A stretch of DNA of 64,000 nt from Christensenella timonensis (GCF_900087015.1 NZ_FLKP01000001.1:248001-312000), one strand, 5' to 3'; counted from the stretch's first letter, positions 25,987 to 36,541 are shown. The notes: a model not told the origin generated them from the letters alone. Program-made: numbers and translations.

Positions 25987-26424
25987 ATGGAGCTATCTTC
26001 TTCCGACAAGGAAAGAATACAACATCAGTACGACGCATTAGCAAAGAAAACTTTGGTCGGCGAAGCGAAAAGCCACCGTCGCACTCTTGCGAAACGCGCA
26101 GCACGCGAAGTTACTTTTTCGGATTTGAGCGAAAGCGAACTCGCGCAGCTTTTCACAACGGACGAATACGAAAGCGATTATTTCCGTTTTCAAGTGTCCG
26201 GCTTTGATGTACTCGTCAAAAATGAACTGCTTGCCGAAGCCCTTAACGCTTTGCCCGAAAGGAAACGCGACATTATCCTTTTGTCCTACTTCTTGGATAT
26301 GAGCGACGCGGAAATTGGCGAACTGCTGAATGTTGTACGCACGACGGTTTTCCGGCACAGGAAATCCGCGCTTGCGAAAATCAAACAGTATTTGGAGGGA
26401 AAAGCAGATGATGAATACCGTTAG
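25987..26424 (+). CDS. Sigma-70-like regulator (Tn916 Orf7 type)
   Basis: This 145-aa protein ends in a sigma region 4-like HTH (about 80-135: LPERKRDIILLSYFLDMSDAEIGELL and an RTTVFRHRK recognition helix). It lacks other sigma regions, as do the Tn916 Orf7-like regulators of excision and transfer. It probably drives right-end genes. ATG at 25987 is chosen for its spacing from GGAGG (25974-25978); an upstream GTG overlaps the RBS. It overlaps the next gene by 17 bases. Confidence 0.82.
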   Translation: MELSSSDKERIQHQYDALAKKTLVGEAKSHRRTLAKRAAREVTFSDLSESELAQLFTTDEYESDYFRFQVSGFDVLVKNELLAEALNALPERKRDIILLSYFLDMSDAEIGELLNVVRTTVFRHRKSALAKIKQYLEGKADDEYR

Positions 26425-26650
26425 GAAGTCTGAAAATCTGTTGCCGTTCCCTGTCATTTCCGCAGCGGCAAACGGCGACACAACCGCCATGTGCGCGATC
26501 TTGAAGCACTACGAGGGTTACATAGCGAAACTTTGTACCCGCACGCTGAAAGACGACGCGGGCAATACCTATTCCTATGTGGACGAGGAAATGCGTAACA
26601 GGCTGCAAGTGCGCCTTATTACCCGCACCCTTGCTTTTCATGTAGGATAA
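26408..26650 (+). CDS. Small helix-turn-helix protein (Tn916 Orf8 type)
   Basis: This 80-aa protein has the run LPFPVISAAANGDTTAMCAILKHYEGYI, as in the small HTH proteins next to the sigma-like gene in many conjugative transposons. It is likely a regulatory partner of that gene. The ATG at 26408 overlaps the sigma-like gene end; an earlier start would overlap much more. Confidence 0.78.
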   Translation: MMNTVRKSENLLPFPVISAAANGDTTAMCAILKHYEGYIAKLCTRTLKDDAGNTYSYVDEEMRNRLQVRLITRTLAFHVG

Positions 26651-27070
26651 TCTTTTAGCCCATGCGGGGAGCGTGTCCCCTTTCCACGCTTCCCGTTATG
26701 GGCTATTTGTCGTTCCGCAAAAGCATATCCGCTGTTGATGTGCTTTTGCAGGCCGACAAAGCCTATTGTTCCTTGACAAAGAAAGCGGCCTTTGGTGCGC
26801 AGCATAACAGGCAAACGGGTACATTCCGTCTGTACCGAGCCAGTCGGCGGGTACGCCATGACAGCTTTTCCCCATAGGGGAAAAGCCGAGCGAGAACTAC
26901 CGCGCCGTAAAACAGGTTTAGCAGCTTGTGGGCGACGACATACAAGGCGGCACAATGATACTCCCGCGTTGAACACCCTCAAAGTATTGCGCGGCGCACC
27001 CATAAGCATGGGCCGGGGTGAAACTCCCGTGAGGTTGCAGCTAACAACCGCCCGTTTTTGCCTTTTGACG
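26651..27070 (+). ncRNA. Possible structured non-coding RNA or long leader before tnpW
   Basis: No convincing gene fills these 420 bases; small ORFs overlap each other in three frames without good RBS. The DNA carries several local hairpins: CTTTTCCCCATAGGGGAAAAG near 26869-26889, GGGTACA/TGTACC, CCCAT/ATGGG near 27000-27013, and GGTTG/CAACC near 27032-27048. It ends in CCGTTTTT and sits upstream of tnpW and the recombinase. A structured RNA controlling excision is inferred; a decayed gene is the alternative. Confidence 0.4.
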
Positions 27071-27108
27071 AATATAGTTTATCCATACAGGAAAAGGAGG
27101 TTTTTCTA

Positions 27109-27282
27109 ATGGATAAAAAACAGACAATTACAACCGAACGCAAAATAGGGAAAATCACCTATCTTGTTCAAGCGTTGCCGAGTGAAAAGGCAACCGATAC
27201 AATCCATAAAAAGATTGAGAAACTCATTGTAAAGGATTTGCAGAAAAAGCCCGGAAATCCGGGCTTTTTAGCGTCCGAGTAG
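27109..27282 (+). CDS. tnpW: TnpW-like transposon protein
   Basis: This 57-aa basic protein matches TnpW, a small protein encoded beside the serine recombinase in Tn4451-like elements (IGKITYLVQALPSEKATDTIHKKIEKLI). It might act as an excision factor, which is not proven for the family. The ATG at 27109 is eight bases after AAAAGGAGG. The last codons form a terminator hairpin. Confidence 0.75.
   Translation: MDKKQTITTERKIGKITYLVQALPSEKATDTIHKKIEKLIVKDLQKKPGNPGFLASE
27244..27269 (+). terminator. Terminator embedded in the 3' end of tnpW
   Basis: A perfect 11-bp stem (AAAAAGCCCGG with CCGGGCTTTTT) lies inside the reading frame, encoding the KKPGNPGFL tail. Transcription would tend to stop before the recombinase unless ribosomes or another factor prevent folding. 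Confidence 0.72.
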
Positions 27283-27359
27283 TGCATTAGGCGGCGGGAT
27301 ATGGTATAATGATAGCAACACATTATACCTGTTTATTCGGCTGTCGGAAAGGAGGACTA

Positions 27360-29435
<2,076 letters not shown>

Positions 29436-29460
29436 GGGTTCCTTTCCGTTTTGTGATAGA

Positions 29461-29600
29461 CTAGAGGGGTTTGGGGATTCTCCCCAAGGGTCTGCCCCAG
29501 CAGGCGTTAGCCTGTGAGGGCACAAGCAATTTTGAATCATGGACGCGCAAGCGCACATGATTCAAAAGGTGGAAGTGTTAATACACTTCCTATGCTTGCT
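29461..29600. other. Hairpin cluster in the resident element (oriT-like)
   Basis: Several inverted repeats lie close together: TTGGGGA/TCCCCAA (29471-29487), CAGGCGTTAGCCTG near 29510-29524, a perfect 12-bp pair TTTTGAATCATG/CATGATTCAAAA near 29530-29567, and GGAAGTGT/ACACTTCC near 29571-29591. The first, with GGGGTT before it, resembles the GGGTTTGGGATTATCCCAAC core of the ICE oriT. A mobilisation origin or a regulatory RNA is possible. Confidence 0.45.
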
Positions 29601-29681
29601 GGTAGACCGAATATCCCGTATATGTCCCCTCACTACTAACACAATCCGAAACACCCAAAAAGGAACCTTTTTCAGAAATGT

Positions 29682-30038
29682 TTACAATTTATTTTGCTTT
29701 TTCAATTTACGCAGACGCTTGATTCTCTTGTCCCATTGATTTTTTTCTTCGGTCAAAATATCTGTCACGCGATCAACGATCTGCCGACCGCCGATTTCCT
29801 GTAATTTCTCACTATATAGTTGGAGCAAAAGACGCTTACCTGTTCGCTCAATGACAGGGTCATCTGTCGATATAAGCATGACAGGTAATAAAGCTTCATA
29901 TCCATTAAAATGATCTAAGTTGATTTCCAACATAAGATCGCTGTATATGAGATGGTCTTCAAACCGCATTAGGTTTTGGATTCTTTCTAATCCCTCAACA
30001 TTTTGCTCTAAACATTCCAATACTTTTTTATTTGACAT
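29682..30038 (-). CDS. Unknown 118-aa protein of the resident element
   Basis: This protein is mostly helical, acidic at first and very basic at the end (KRIKRLRKLKKQNKL). No domain was recognised. Divergent from the XRE gene, it shares a 119-base intergenic region with it. The start follows GGAGAAAT. A role as a partner of the defence-like genes is possible but has no direct support. Confidence 0.6.
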   Translation of the reverse strand: MSNKKVLECLEQNVEGLERIQNLMRFEDHLIYSDLMLEINLDHFNGYEALLPVMLISTDDPVIERTGKRLLLQLYSEKLQEIGGRQIVDRVTDILTEEKNQWDKRIKRLRKLKKQNKL

Positions 30039-30157
30039 GATTATTTCTCCTTAGATAAAATCAGAGTCCCATTGGACTCCATTATATCATAGAGATAATT
30101 ATATAATCAAGAAAAAGATGTGTCTAATTAGGCACAATTTTTTAAAGGGGTACTGTT

Positions 30158-30406
30158 ATGAGAAATATGATTCTTCAAAATGTGAGTTTATCTACAAATT
30201 TAAAACGGTTGCGGGCTGATTCTGGTTTGTCACAAAGCAAAGTAGTTGCACAAATGAATTTATTAGGGAGTCCTCTTGATCGTCCAGCCTATGCAAAAAT
30301 AGAACTTGGGAAACGCAATATAAAGGTGACGGATTTGGTTGCGCTCCAGCAAGTTTATAATGTGGATTTTGCAGAGTTTTTTAAAGGAATTAAGCCGCAC
30401 GAGTAA
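30158..30406 (+). CDS. XRE-family regulator, 82 aa
   Basis: A short HTH protein (about 14-75: LKRLRADSGLSQSKVVAQMN and ELGKRNIKVTDLVALQQVY). It ends one base before the end of the convergent SIR2-like gene. A near-palindrome TGTCTAATTAGGCA lies at 30119-30132, about 25 bases before the ATG, and could be its own operator. AT-rich like its neighbour, it probably controls this small island. Start after AAAGGGG. Confidence 0.78.
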   Translation: MRNMILQNVSLSTNLKRLRADSGLSQSKVVAQMNLLGSPLDRPAYAKIELGKRNIKVTDLVALQQVYNVDFAEFFKGIKPHE

Positions 30407-31723
30407 TTAATTAAACATGACACCAAAATAGTCTTTTAGAACATCTTTGGAACCCAAAAACAAGAGTTCAATAGATTTTACATATTCAGAAACATCTTCT
30501 CGAAATGTAATTGAGGCATCATACCAATATTGGAAACTCTTTTTGTCGTCTTCGTCCCAAAAACAGTAAATGAATTTAGGATTTTCCGCCTGTTGATCAT
30601 AAAACGCAAGCATCAAATCTCTTAAAATGTGCTGGTCATTATTAATATTCAAGCCAAAAATTATAACTGTATTTATTTCTCTATCTGCAAGACCGCTGTC
30701 AATATTTTCATGGATTTTAGGAATTGCTTTATTAATTTTGTCATTAGATTTTTGTATAGTAGCTACGTTATTGAAGAACCCTTTACTAATAAAGTAATCC
30801 CCTATTAGAATATCGGAAAAATCATACCATTTTTTATTACATTCAATTCCAAAATTTTGATAATTTACATATGCATGAGTATTTTCATCATATTTGCCAT
30901 GTAAATGGATTATTTCTTTTTTTACTAGATTTTCGAGAATATTATCATAATTCAAAGTATAAATAGTTTCAAAGAGATCAAGAAAATTTTTAAGTTTATT
31001 TATATCTAAACTATCCCACTTATCTAAATCATTTATACAAACGGCTTTTCCATTGCAAAATATTGCAGTTGAAAATAATATTCTATAGTAAGTATTAAAT
31101 CCATTCATTAGTACATTTTGACAAACAATATAAGATTTATTCTTTTTAGCAACTGATGGAATCGGAAACGGATATTTATTTCCAGCTTCTATAAGTGATA
31201 TAAAATCATTATCTTTTGGGCATGAATAATAATTTTGTTTGACTTCTTTAATAGCAAAATATAAGTAAATTAATACGGGCCAATATTCAATATTGACAGA
31301 TTTGTAACCATGTTTATGTCCGTGCTCTGAAATTAGTTCAACTAAGCTAATTTGGCTCTTTTTAAAAATCAATTCATTAATTAGGCCTTCTTTTTTTAGG
31401 ATATCAACAATATGCTCGCTTTCTAAAATTGTATCCGCAAATTGAATTCCGCTCTCAAATAAGGAATCAAATTGACCCTGATTGGCATTAACCATAATAT
31501 TAAATGCAGCTTGATAATTGGTTTCAAGAATGCGCGCAAAATTTTGATTTTGTGCGTTTGTTTGATATACAATTTTAGTTTTTACGAGCTTGTTTGCGGC
31601 CGTTAATCGGTCATAAATATTTCCAAAATCCGTATCAAAATTCATGCTGAATCCATTGCCACATAAAAATGCGCATCTATTATTATGAATTATCTTGTCA
31701 AAGCTTTTTATATCAATATCCAT
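30407..31723 (-). CDS. SIR2/DUF4917-like protein, candidate antiphage effector
   Basis: This 438-aa protein has three blocks that fit the SIR2-like/AbiH/DUF4917 nucleotide-binding fold: CGNGFSMNF (21-29), TLNYDNIL (256-263) with HLHG (273-276), and FGLNINNDQHI (356-366). Such proteins often deplete NAD+ on phage infection or act as nucleases; no experimental function is implied. It is strikingly AT-rich compared with both flanks, a sign of transfer. It has no second domain and is convergent with an XRE gene. Start after TTTGGAGATC; TATAAT lies upstream on the - strand. A DUF4917 household role remains possible. Confidence 0.7.
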   Translation of the reverse strand: MDIDIKSFDKIIHNNRCAFLCGNGFSMNFDTDFGNIYDRLTAANKLVKTKIVYQTNAQNQNFARILETNYQAAFNIMVNANQGQFDSLFESGIQFADTILESEHIVDILKKEGLINELIFKKSQISLVELISEHGHKHGYKSVNIEYWPVLIYLYFAIKEVKQNYYSCPKDNDFISLIEAGNKYPFPIPSVAKKNKSYIVCQNVLMNGFNTYYRILFSTAIFCNGKAVCINDLDKWDSLDINKLKNFLDLFETIYTLNYDNILENLVKKEIIHLHGKYDENTHAYVNYQNFGIECNKKWYDFSDILIGDYFISKGFFNNVATIQKSNDKINKAIPKIHENIDSGLADREINTVIIFGLNINNDQHILRDLMLAFYDQQAENPKFIYCFWDEDDKKSFQYWYDASITFREDVSEYVKSIELLFLGSKDVLKDYFGVMFN

Positions 31724-31896
31724 TTTCTGATCTCCAAATATTTATTTATATATAAATATTATATCACCCCTATATGTTTTTTGTTACCCTTTAGAGCACT
31801 TTGGGGCCTTTAACCATGCGGGGTTCAGAGTGCAGTTTTAGGGAGCCAAGGTGTTTGTACCTAAATCACTAAAAACAGGGTCTAAATGTCGACGTA

Positions 31897-31937
31897 ATAA
31901 AAAGACCAATGAGTTAAATTCTCCTCATTGGTCTTTT
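31897..31937. terminator. Bidirectional terminator between mobile DNA and tetR
   Basis: AAGACCAATGAG pairs with CTCATTGGTCTT. T-rich tails occur on both strands (CTTTTC on +, CTTTTTATT on -). It ends the MATE-tetR transcript and marks the chromosomal side. The stretch 31724-31896 shows no gene and must contain the right end of the resident element. Confidence 0.82.
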
Positions 31938-32001
31938 CATGCCAATCCTGTTTGACAGCTATTCCTTTCGGTTTCCTGTTTTATGGATAACGCCGATTGG
32001 G

Positions 32002-32637
32002 TCAGCTCTTTTTCTTTTCTTTTGCTTTGGCCGGTTTTTTCGGCGCTTTGCTTTTATGCCGGTCTGCCTCTTTTTCCGCATAGGCGATCAGCATATCGAA
32101 CACCAACCTCGAACGCTCGTCCACGTTTCCTACGCCGTAAAGCGAGATCGAATTGAGCATGCCGAACAACAGCTCTGACAGCACTTCCGCGTCCTTTTCC
32201 GTGATATTCACCTTATATTCCATGAATACCCGCGTGATCAGTTCCACAAAGAGCTGCTGCACCTGCTTGCGGATCCCGAACAGCGTACGTTCGATGTATT
32301 CCTTGTCCGATTCAAAATTGACGACCTGGTTGATCACATCCTCCGGCGTTTCCACCATGCGGCCGATAAAGCAATAGATCGCGCCGTAAAGCGCTTCCTT
32401 CGGTTCCTTGCCGAACACGGTTTCCATAAACTGCGTCATGATCTGCTCGATCTCGCCGGCAAGTACCTGTGCCAGCAGCGCTTCCTTGTCTTCAAAGTGG
32501 GTATACACCGTACCTACGGCGAGCCCGCTCACCTCGGCGATACGGCGCATGGAAAGGCTGTCGTACCCTTCCTTGTGGTAGATCTCCAAAGCTGCATTGA
32601 TGATCTTCTGTGTAACGTCTTCGATTTTCTTAGGCAT
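32002..32637 (-). CDS. TetR/AcrR family regulator
   Basis: This 211-aa repressor has the N-terminal TetR HTH (about 10-55: IINAALEIYHKEGYDSLSMRRIAEVSGLAVGTVYTHF) and a helical ligand domain, ending in a Lys-rich tail. It follows the MATE gene by 19 bases and so is cotranscribed; it likely represses its own operon through the palindrome at 34089-34102. The start at 32637 has AAGGGGAA upstream; a longer reading overlaps the MATE gene. Confidence 0.88.
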   Translation of the reverse strand: MPKKIEDVTQKIINAALEIYHKEGYDSLSMRRIAEVSGLAVGTVYTHFEDKEALLAQVLAGEIEQIMTQFMETVFGKEPKEALYGAIYCFIGRMVETPEDVINQVVNFESDKEYIERTLFGIRKQVQQLFVELITRVFMEYKVNITEKDAEVLSELLFGMLNSISLYGVGNVDERSRLVFDMLIAYAEKEADRHKSKAPKKPAKAKEKKKS

Positions 32638-32656
32638 AGTATTCCCCTTCTGCGCG

Positions 32657-34054
32657 TCATTGCTCAACGCACGTATCGACAAGTCCCAACGCATATTCTT
32701 CTTCCCTGCGGCGGATATAGCCGAAAATCCGCACGGCAAGGATCACAGCGATGATCCCCGAAATGACATCCGCCACCAGCGGCGAGATCATGATCCCGAT
32801 CAGGCCGAGTACGTTCGCCAATACAAGCACTGTTGGGATCAGGCATACGCCCTGCCGCGAAATGGATAATACCAACGCGCCCGTCGCGCGGCCAAACGCC
32901 TGGTGCGTCATCATCATGATCAGTGTAAAAGCGGTCAGCGTGAACCCTGCCGTAAACCAACGAAGCGCCGGGATCCCGATTTGCGTCACATAATCGTCGG
33001 TGGTAAAAATATGCATCATTTGCGGCGCCAGGAAATAGCACAGCAGCGTCACGCAGGCGCCGATCGCCAGGGCGACCGCGATGCCGAACTTCATGGCCGA
33101 TTTCAGCCGCTTGAATTTATAAGCCCCAAAATTATACCCGGCGACCGGTTGATAGCCTTGTGCAAACCCAAAGATCAGCGCAAACCCTAAAAATTGTATG
33201 CGATTCACAATGCCAAAGGCGGCAATTGCCGCATCCCCATACGGTTTAGCACACACATTGATGACTGCAAATCCCACTGCTGCCAAAAGCTGCGTCAAAA
33301 ACGTAGAAGAACCGATCCGCGTAATATAGGAAATAATTTCCCTGTCAAAACGGAAGCCTTTCAGCCGGAAAGGCGCTACCGTTTTTTTACGCCAGTAATT
33401 CGAGGACAGGATCAGGAAGGCAACGACCTGCGAGATCGCGGTCGCGACTGCCGCACCCATCACGCCCATGTTGAACGTAAAGATGAAAATCGGATCCATG
33501 ATGATATTCAGCACAGCGCCGATGACCATCCCCGTCATGGACTGTAGCGCGCTCCCTTCCGCGCGCAGCAGGTTGTTGAAAGCCATATTGGTAAGCTGCA
33601 CCGGCGAAGCCAGGAACATCACGATCGCATAATCCATTGCAAGCTCGATCGTACTGTCCGAAGCCCCCAGCCACAAAAGCATGGGCCGCGCAGCGATACA
33701 GCCGGCTACCGCCACAAATACGCCCATCAGAAACGCGAGCGTGATCGTCGTTGTCGCGGTTTTCCCCGCCTTTTCAAGCTCCTTGGCGCCCAGCAGGCGG
33801 GAAAGATAGGCCGCGCCGCCCGCGGCGAACAAAATAGAAAGCGCTTGTGTCGTGAGCATGATCGGCATAAACACGGACACCGCCGCTGTTCCCAGATAGC
33901 CTTCCGGCGAGATGCTGACAAAGTATGTGTCCGCCATATTGTAGATCGCCATGACCACCATACTGATGATCGCAGGGATCGCCAGACGGATGATCGCTGT
34001 CGGAATTTTGGCCGTACCCATCATTTGTGCACGCAGGTCTATTTTCTCTTCCAT
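32657..34054 (-). CDS. MATE family multidrug efflux transporter
   Basis: This 465-aa protein has 12 hydrophobic helices and the MATE repeats (AIPAIISMVVMAIYNMADTYF, and a second copy starting near residue 240). It exports drugs or metabolites using a cation gradient. It heads an operon with the TetR gene and has a palindromic operator at its promoter. Length and start (ATG at 34054 after GAGGCGAGG) are normal. Confidence 0.92.
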   Translation of the reverse strand: MEEKIDLRAQMMGTAKIPTAIIRLAIPAIISMVVMAIYNMADTYFVSISPEGYLGTAAVSVFMPIMLTTQALSILFAAGGAAYLSRLLGAKELEKAGKTATTTITLAFLMGVFVAVAGCIAARPMLLWLGASDSTIELAMDYAIVMFLASPVQLTNMAFNNLLRAEGSALQSMTGMVIGAVLNIIMDPIFIFTFNMGVMGAAVATAISQVVAFLILSSNYWRKKTVAPFRLKGFRFDREIISYITRIGSSTFLTQLLAAVGFAVINVCAKPYGDAAIAAFGIVNRIQFLGFALIFGFAQGYQPVAGYNFGAYKFKRLKSAMKFGIAVALAIGACVTLLCYFLAPQMMHIFTTDDYVTQIGIPALRWFTAGFTLTAFTLIMMMTHQAFGRATGALVLSISRQGVCLIPTVLVLANVLGLIGIMISPLVADVISGIIAVILAVRIFGYIRRREEEYALGLVDTCVEQ

Positions 34055-34088
34055 TCCTCGCCTCGTACTTGCATTTCCAGAATTTTAC

Positions 34089-34107
34089 TGAACGTACGTT
34101 CATTATA
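34089..34107 (-). promoter_or_regulatory. MATE-tetR promoter -10 and palindromic operator
   Basis: The perfect 14-bp palindrome TGAACGTACGTTCA (34089-34102) abuts the - strand -10 box TATAAT (34102-34107). Bound there, the cotranscribed TetR would block initiation. The matching -35 is poor. Confidence 0.75.
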
Positions 34108-34229
34108 ACAATACCATCTTAATCTCAAAAAAAGCGTATGTCAATGCGTTATATAAAGTTTTTTCCTTGTATAAGGCGGGTCGTTCCGATATAATAAATG
34201 TTGTAACAATCAAGGATGGAGTGTGAATC

Positions 34230-35075
34230 ATGTTCAAAATTTTAGAAAAAGCAGAACTGGCAAGAGGGATCACGAAAATGGTGATCGAAGCGCCGCTGAT
34301 CGCAAGGAAAGCGCAAAGCGGACAGTTTGTTGTGCTCCGCACCCATGATAAAGGGGAGCGTTTCCCGCTGACCATCGCGGACTTTGACCGTGAGGCCGGG
34401 ACGATCACCATCATCTTTGCGCAGATCGGCAGATCCACGCAGCAGCTGGGTACGCTGGGACAGGGCGAGGCGATCCGGGACGTGGTGGGGCCTCTTGGCG
34501 TGGCGTCGCACTTTGACCCATCCATCAAAAAAGCGGCGGTGATCGGCGGCGGTCTGGGATGCGCGATTGCGCTGCCGCAGGCCAGGCACTTAAAGGCAAT
34601 GGGCGTGAGCGTCGACATGATCGCGGGCTTCAAAACAAAGGATATCATTATATTAGAGGACGAGATGAAGGCAGCGAGCGATAAGCTGATCATCACAACG
34701 GACGACGGTTCGTTCGGGGTGCACGGCTTTGTGACGGACGCTTTAAAGCAGCAGATCGAAAGCGGCGCGGAATATGACGTGGTGGTGGCGATCGGGCCCA
34801 TCCCGATGATGAAATTCGTTTCGGCGCTCACTAAAGAATATGGGATCAAAACCATCGTGAGCATGAACCCTGTGATGATCGACGGCACGGGCATGTGCGG
34901 GGGCTGCCGGCTGGTGGTGGGCGGCAAAACGAAGTTTGCGTGCATCGACGGGCCGGACTTTGACGGCCACGAGGTGGATTTTGACGCGGCGATGCGCCGC
35001 CTCGCCATGTACGACGGCTTGAAGGAACGCAGTGAAGACTGCCGGCTTGTGCAGATGGCGGATAAGGAGAACTGA
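34230..35075 (+). CDS. nfnA: NfnA: NAD/FAD subunit of ferredoxin:NADP+ transhydrogenase
   Basis: This 281-aa protein has an FAD/NAD(P)-binding ferredoxin-reductase fold (GQFVVLR; GGGLGCAIALP near 107-117) and a C-terminal [2Fe-2S] site with C223, C226 and C238 (MCGGC...FAC). With the next gene it forms NfnAB, which bifurcates electrons between NADH, NADPH and ferredoxin. A TATAAT at 34190-34195 lies 35 bases before the ATG, with a weak TTGTAT -35. The two genes are four bases apart. Confidence 0.88.
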   Translation: MFKILEKAELARGITKMVIEAPLIARKAQSGQFVVLRTHDKGERFPLTIADFDREAGTITIIFAQIGRSTQQLGTLGQGEAIRDVVGPLGVASHFDPSIKKAAVIGGGLGCAIALPQARHLKAMGVSVDMIAGFKTKDIIILEDEMKAASDKLIITTDDGSFGVHGFVTDALKQQIESGAEYDVVVAIGPIPMMKFVSALTKEYGIKTIVSMNPVMIDGTGMCGGCRLVVGGKTKFACIDGPDFDGHEVDFDAAMRRLAMYDGLKERSEDCRLVQMADKEN

Positions 35076-35078
35076 CGG

Positions 35079-36473
35079 ATGGATAGGAATATGTCGCTTG
35101 AGAAGGTAAAGATGCCAGAGCTCGACGCAGCGGAGCGCGCCAAAAACTTTGAAGAGGTGGCGCTGGGGTATACGGCCGCGATGGCACAGGAAGAAAGCCA
35201 GCGGTGTTTGGAGTGCAAAAACCGCCCGTGCGTAGCGGGGTGTCCGGTACAGGTCAACATCCCGGAGTTCATCCACGAAATCAAGGAAGGGAACTTCCTG
35301 GAAGCATATAACGTGATCACGGCAACCAACGGCCTGCCGGCCGTATGCGGCAGGGTATGCCCGCAGGAGAGCCAGTGCGAGAAATACTGCGTGCGCGGTA
35401 AAAAGGGCGAGCCGGTCGGCATCGGGCGCCTGGAGCGCTTCGCAGCGGACTTCGCGATGTCGCAGGGTGCGCTGGGGGTCAAGGGGCTGCCGCCCAAGAA
35501 CGGCAAAAAGGTAGCGGTGATCGGCAGCGGCCCGGCAGGGCTGACGTGCGCTTCGGACCTTTTGAAGCGCGGCTACGATGTGACGGTGTTCGAGGCCTTC
35601 CATACGGCGGGCGGCGTGCTCAAATACGGCATCCCGCAGTTCCGCCTGCCCAAGGAGATCGTCGACCTGGAGATCAACGTCTTAAAGGAGATGGGGGCGG
35701 ATATTGAGCTTGACATGGTGATCGGCAAGATACTTACCATAGACGAGCTGAAGGAGCAGGGCTATGAGGCCGTATTCATCGGCAGCGGGGCCGGGCTGCC
35801 CTCCTTTATGAATATCCCGGGCGAGAACCTGAACGACGTATACTCGGCAAATGAATTCCTGACGCGCATCAATTTGATGCACGCGTACCAATACCCGTCT
35901 TACGATACGCCCATCAAGCCGTATTCCAACGTAGCGGTGATCGGCGGCGGGAACGTGGCGATGGACGCGGCGCGCTGCGCGAAGCGCCTGGGCGCGGGCA
36001 ACGTATACATCATCTACCGCCGGAGCGAGGCAGAGATGCCTGCGCGGCTTGAGGAAGTGCACCACGCAAAGGAAGAGGGCATCGACTTCCGGCTGCTGGA
36101 AGCGCCGGTGGAGATCCTGGGCGACGAAAAGGGCAATGTGACGGCGCTGAAGAACGTGCACATGGAACTGGGAGAGCCGGATGCCTCCGGGCGCAGGCGG
36201 CCGGTGGTCATAGAAGGCAGCGAATACACACTGCCCATGGATGCGGTGATCGTGGCTATCGGCCAGTCTCCCAACCCTATGATCAAGAACTCGACGCCGG
36301 CACTCAAGACGCAATCGTGGGGCGGGATCATCACGGACGAGGAGACAGGCGCGACGTCCATCCCCGGCGTATATGCGGGCGGCGATGCTGTGACCGGCGC
36401 TGCCACCGTGATCCTTGCCATGGGCGCGGGCAAAACCGCTGCTAAGAGTATCGATGAGTATTTGAGCAGATAA
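35079..36473 (+). CDS. nfnB: NfnB: NADPH-binding flavin/iron-sulfur subunit (GltA-like)
   Basis: This 464-aa protein has two [4Fe-4S] Cys clusters at the N-terminus (C43, C46, C51, C55 and C90, C94, C100, C104). It also has FAD-binding GSGPAGL and an NADPH-binding GGGNVAMDAAR. It resembles the glutamate synthase small chain, but adjacency to NfnA and the lack of gltB point to NfnB. It supplies NADPH in fermentative metabolism. The ATG follows GGAGAACTGACGG. A terminator follows. Confidence 0.88.
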   Translation: MDRNMSLEKVKMPELDAAERAKNFEEVALGYTAAMAQEESQRCLECKNRPCVAGCPVQVNIPEFIHEIKEGNFLEAYNVITATNGLPAVCGRVCPQESQCEKYCVRGKKGEPVGIGRLERFAADFAMSQGALGVKGLPPKNGKKVAVIGSGPAGLTCASDLLKRGYDVTVFEAFHTAGGVLKYGIPQFRLPKEIVDLEINVLKEMGADIELDMVIGKILTIDELKEQGYEAVFIGSGAGLPSFMNIPGENLNDVYSANEFLTRINLMHAYQYPSYDTPIKPYSNVAVIGGGNVAMDAARCAKRLGAGNVYIIYRRSEAEMPARLEEVHHAKEEGIDFRLLEAPVEILGDEKGNVTALKNVHMELGEPDASGRRRPVVIEGSEYTLPMDAVIVAIGQSPNPMIKNSTPALKTQSWGGIITDEETGATSIPGVYAGGDAVTGAATVILAMGAGKTAAKSIDEYLSR

Positions 36474-36487
36474 ATATTTAACACATC

Positions 36488-36521
36488 AAAGGACTATCCA
36501 TTGAATTGGATAGTCTTTTTT
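36488..36521 (+). terminator. nfnAB terminator
   Basis: GACTATCCA pairs with TGGATAGTC around a 6-base loop, with A-run before and TTTTTT after. Confidence 0.88.
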
Positions 36522-36541
36522 GATGTTTTTCAGGAAAGCTC

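Noticed and set aside
26662-27109. Small ORFs (71, 105, 123 aa) in the region before tnpW
   Set aside because: They overlap in several frames, have no good RBS, and the region is dominated by inverted repeats; a structured RNA or decayed sequence is more likely.
34103-35603. Long - strand open frames over the nfnAB genes (up to 467 aa)
   Set aside because: They mirror the strong + strand codon pattern of nfnA/nfnB, have no RBS and show no family motif; they are shadows.
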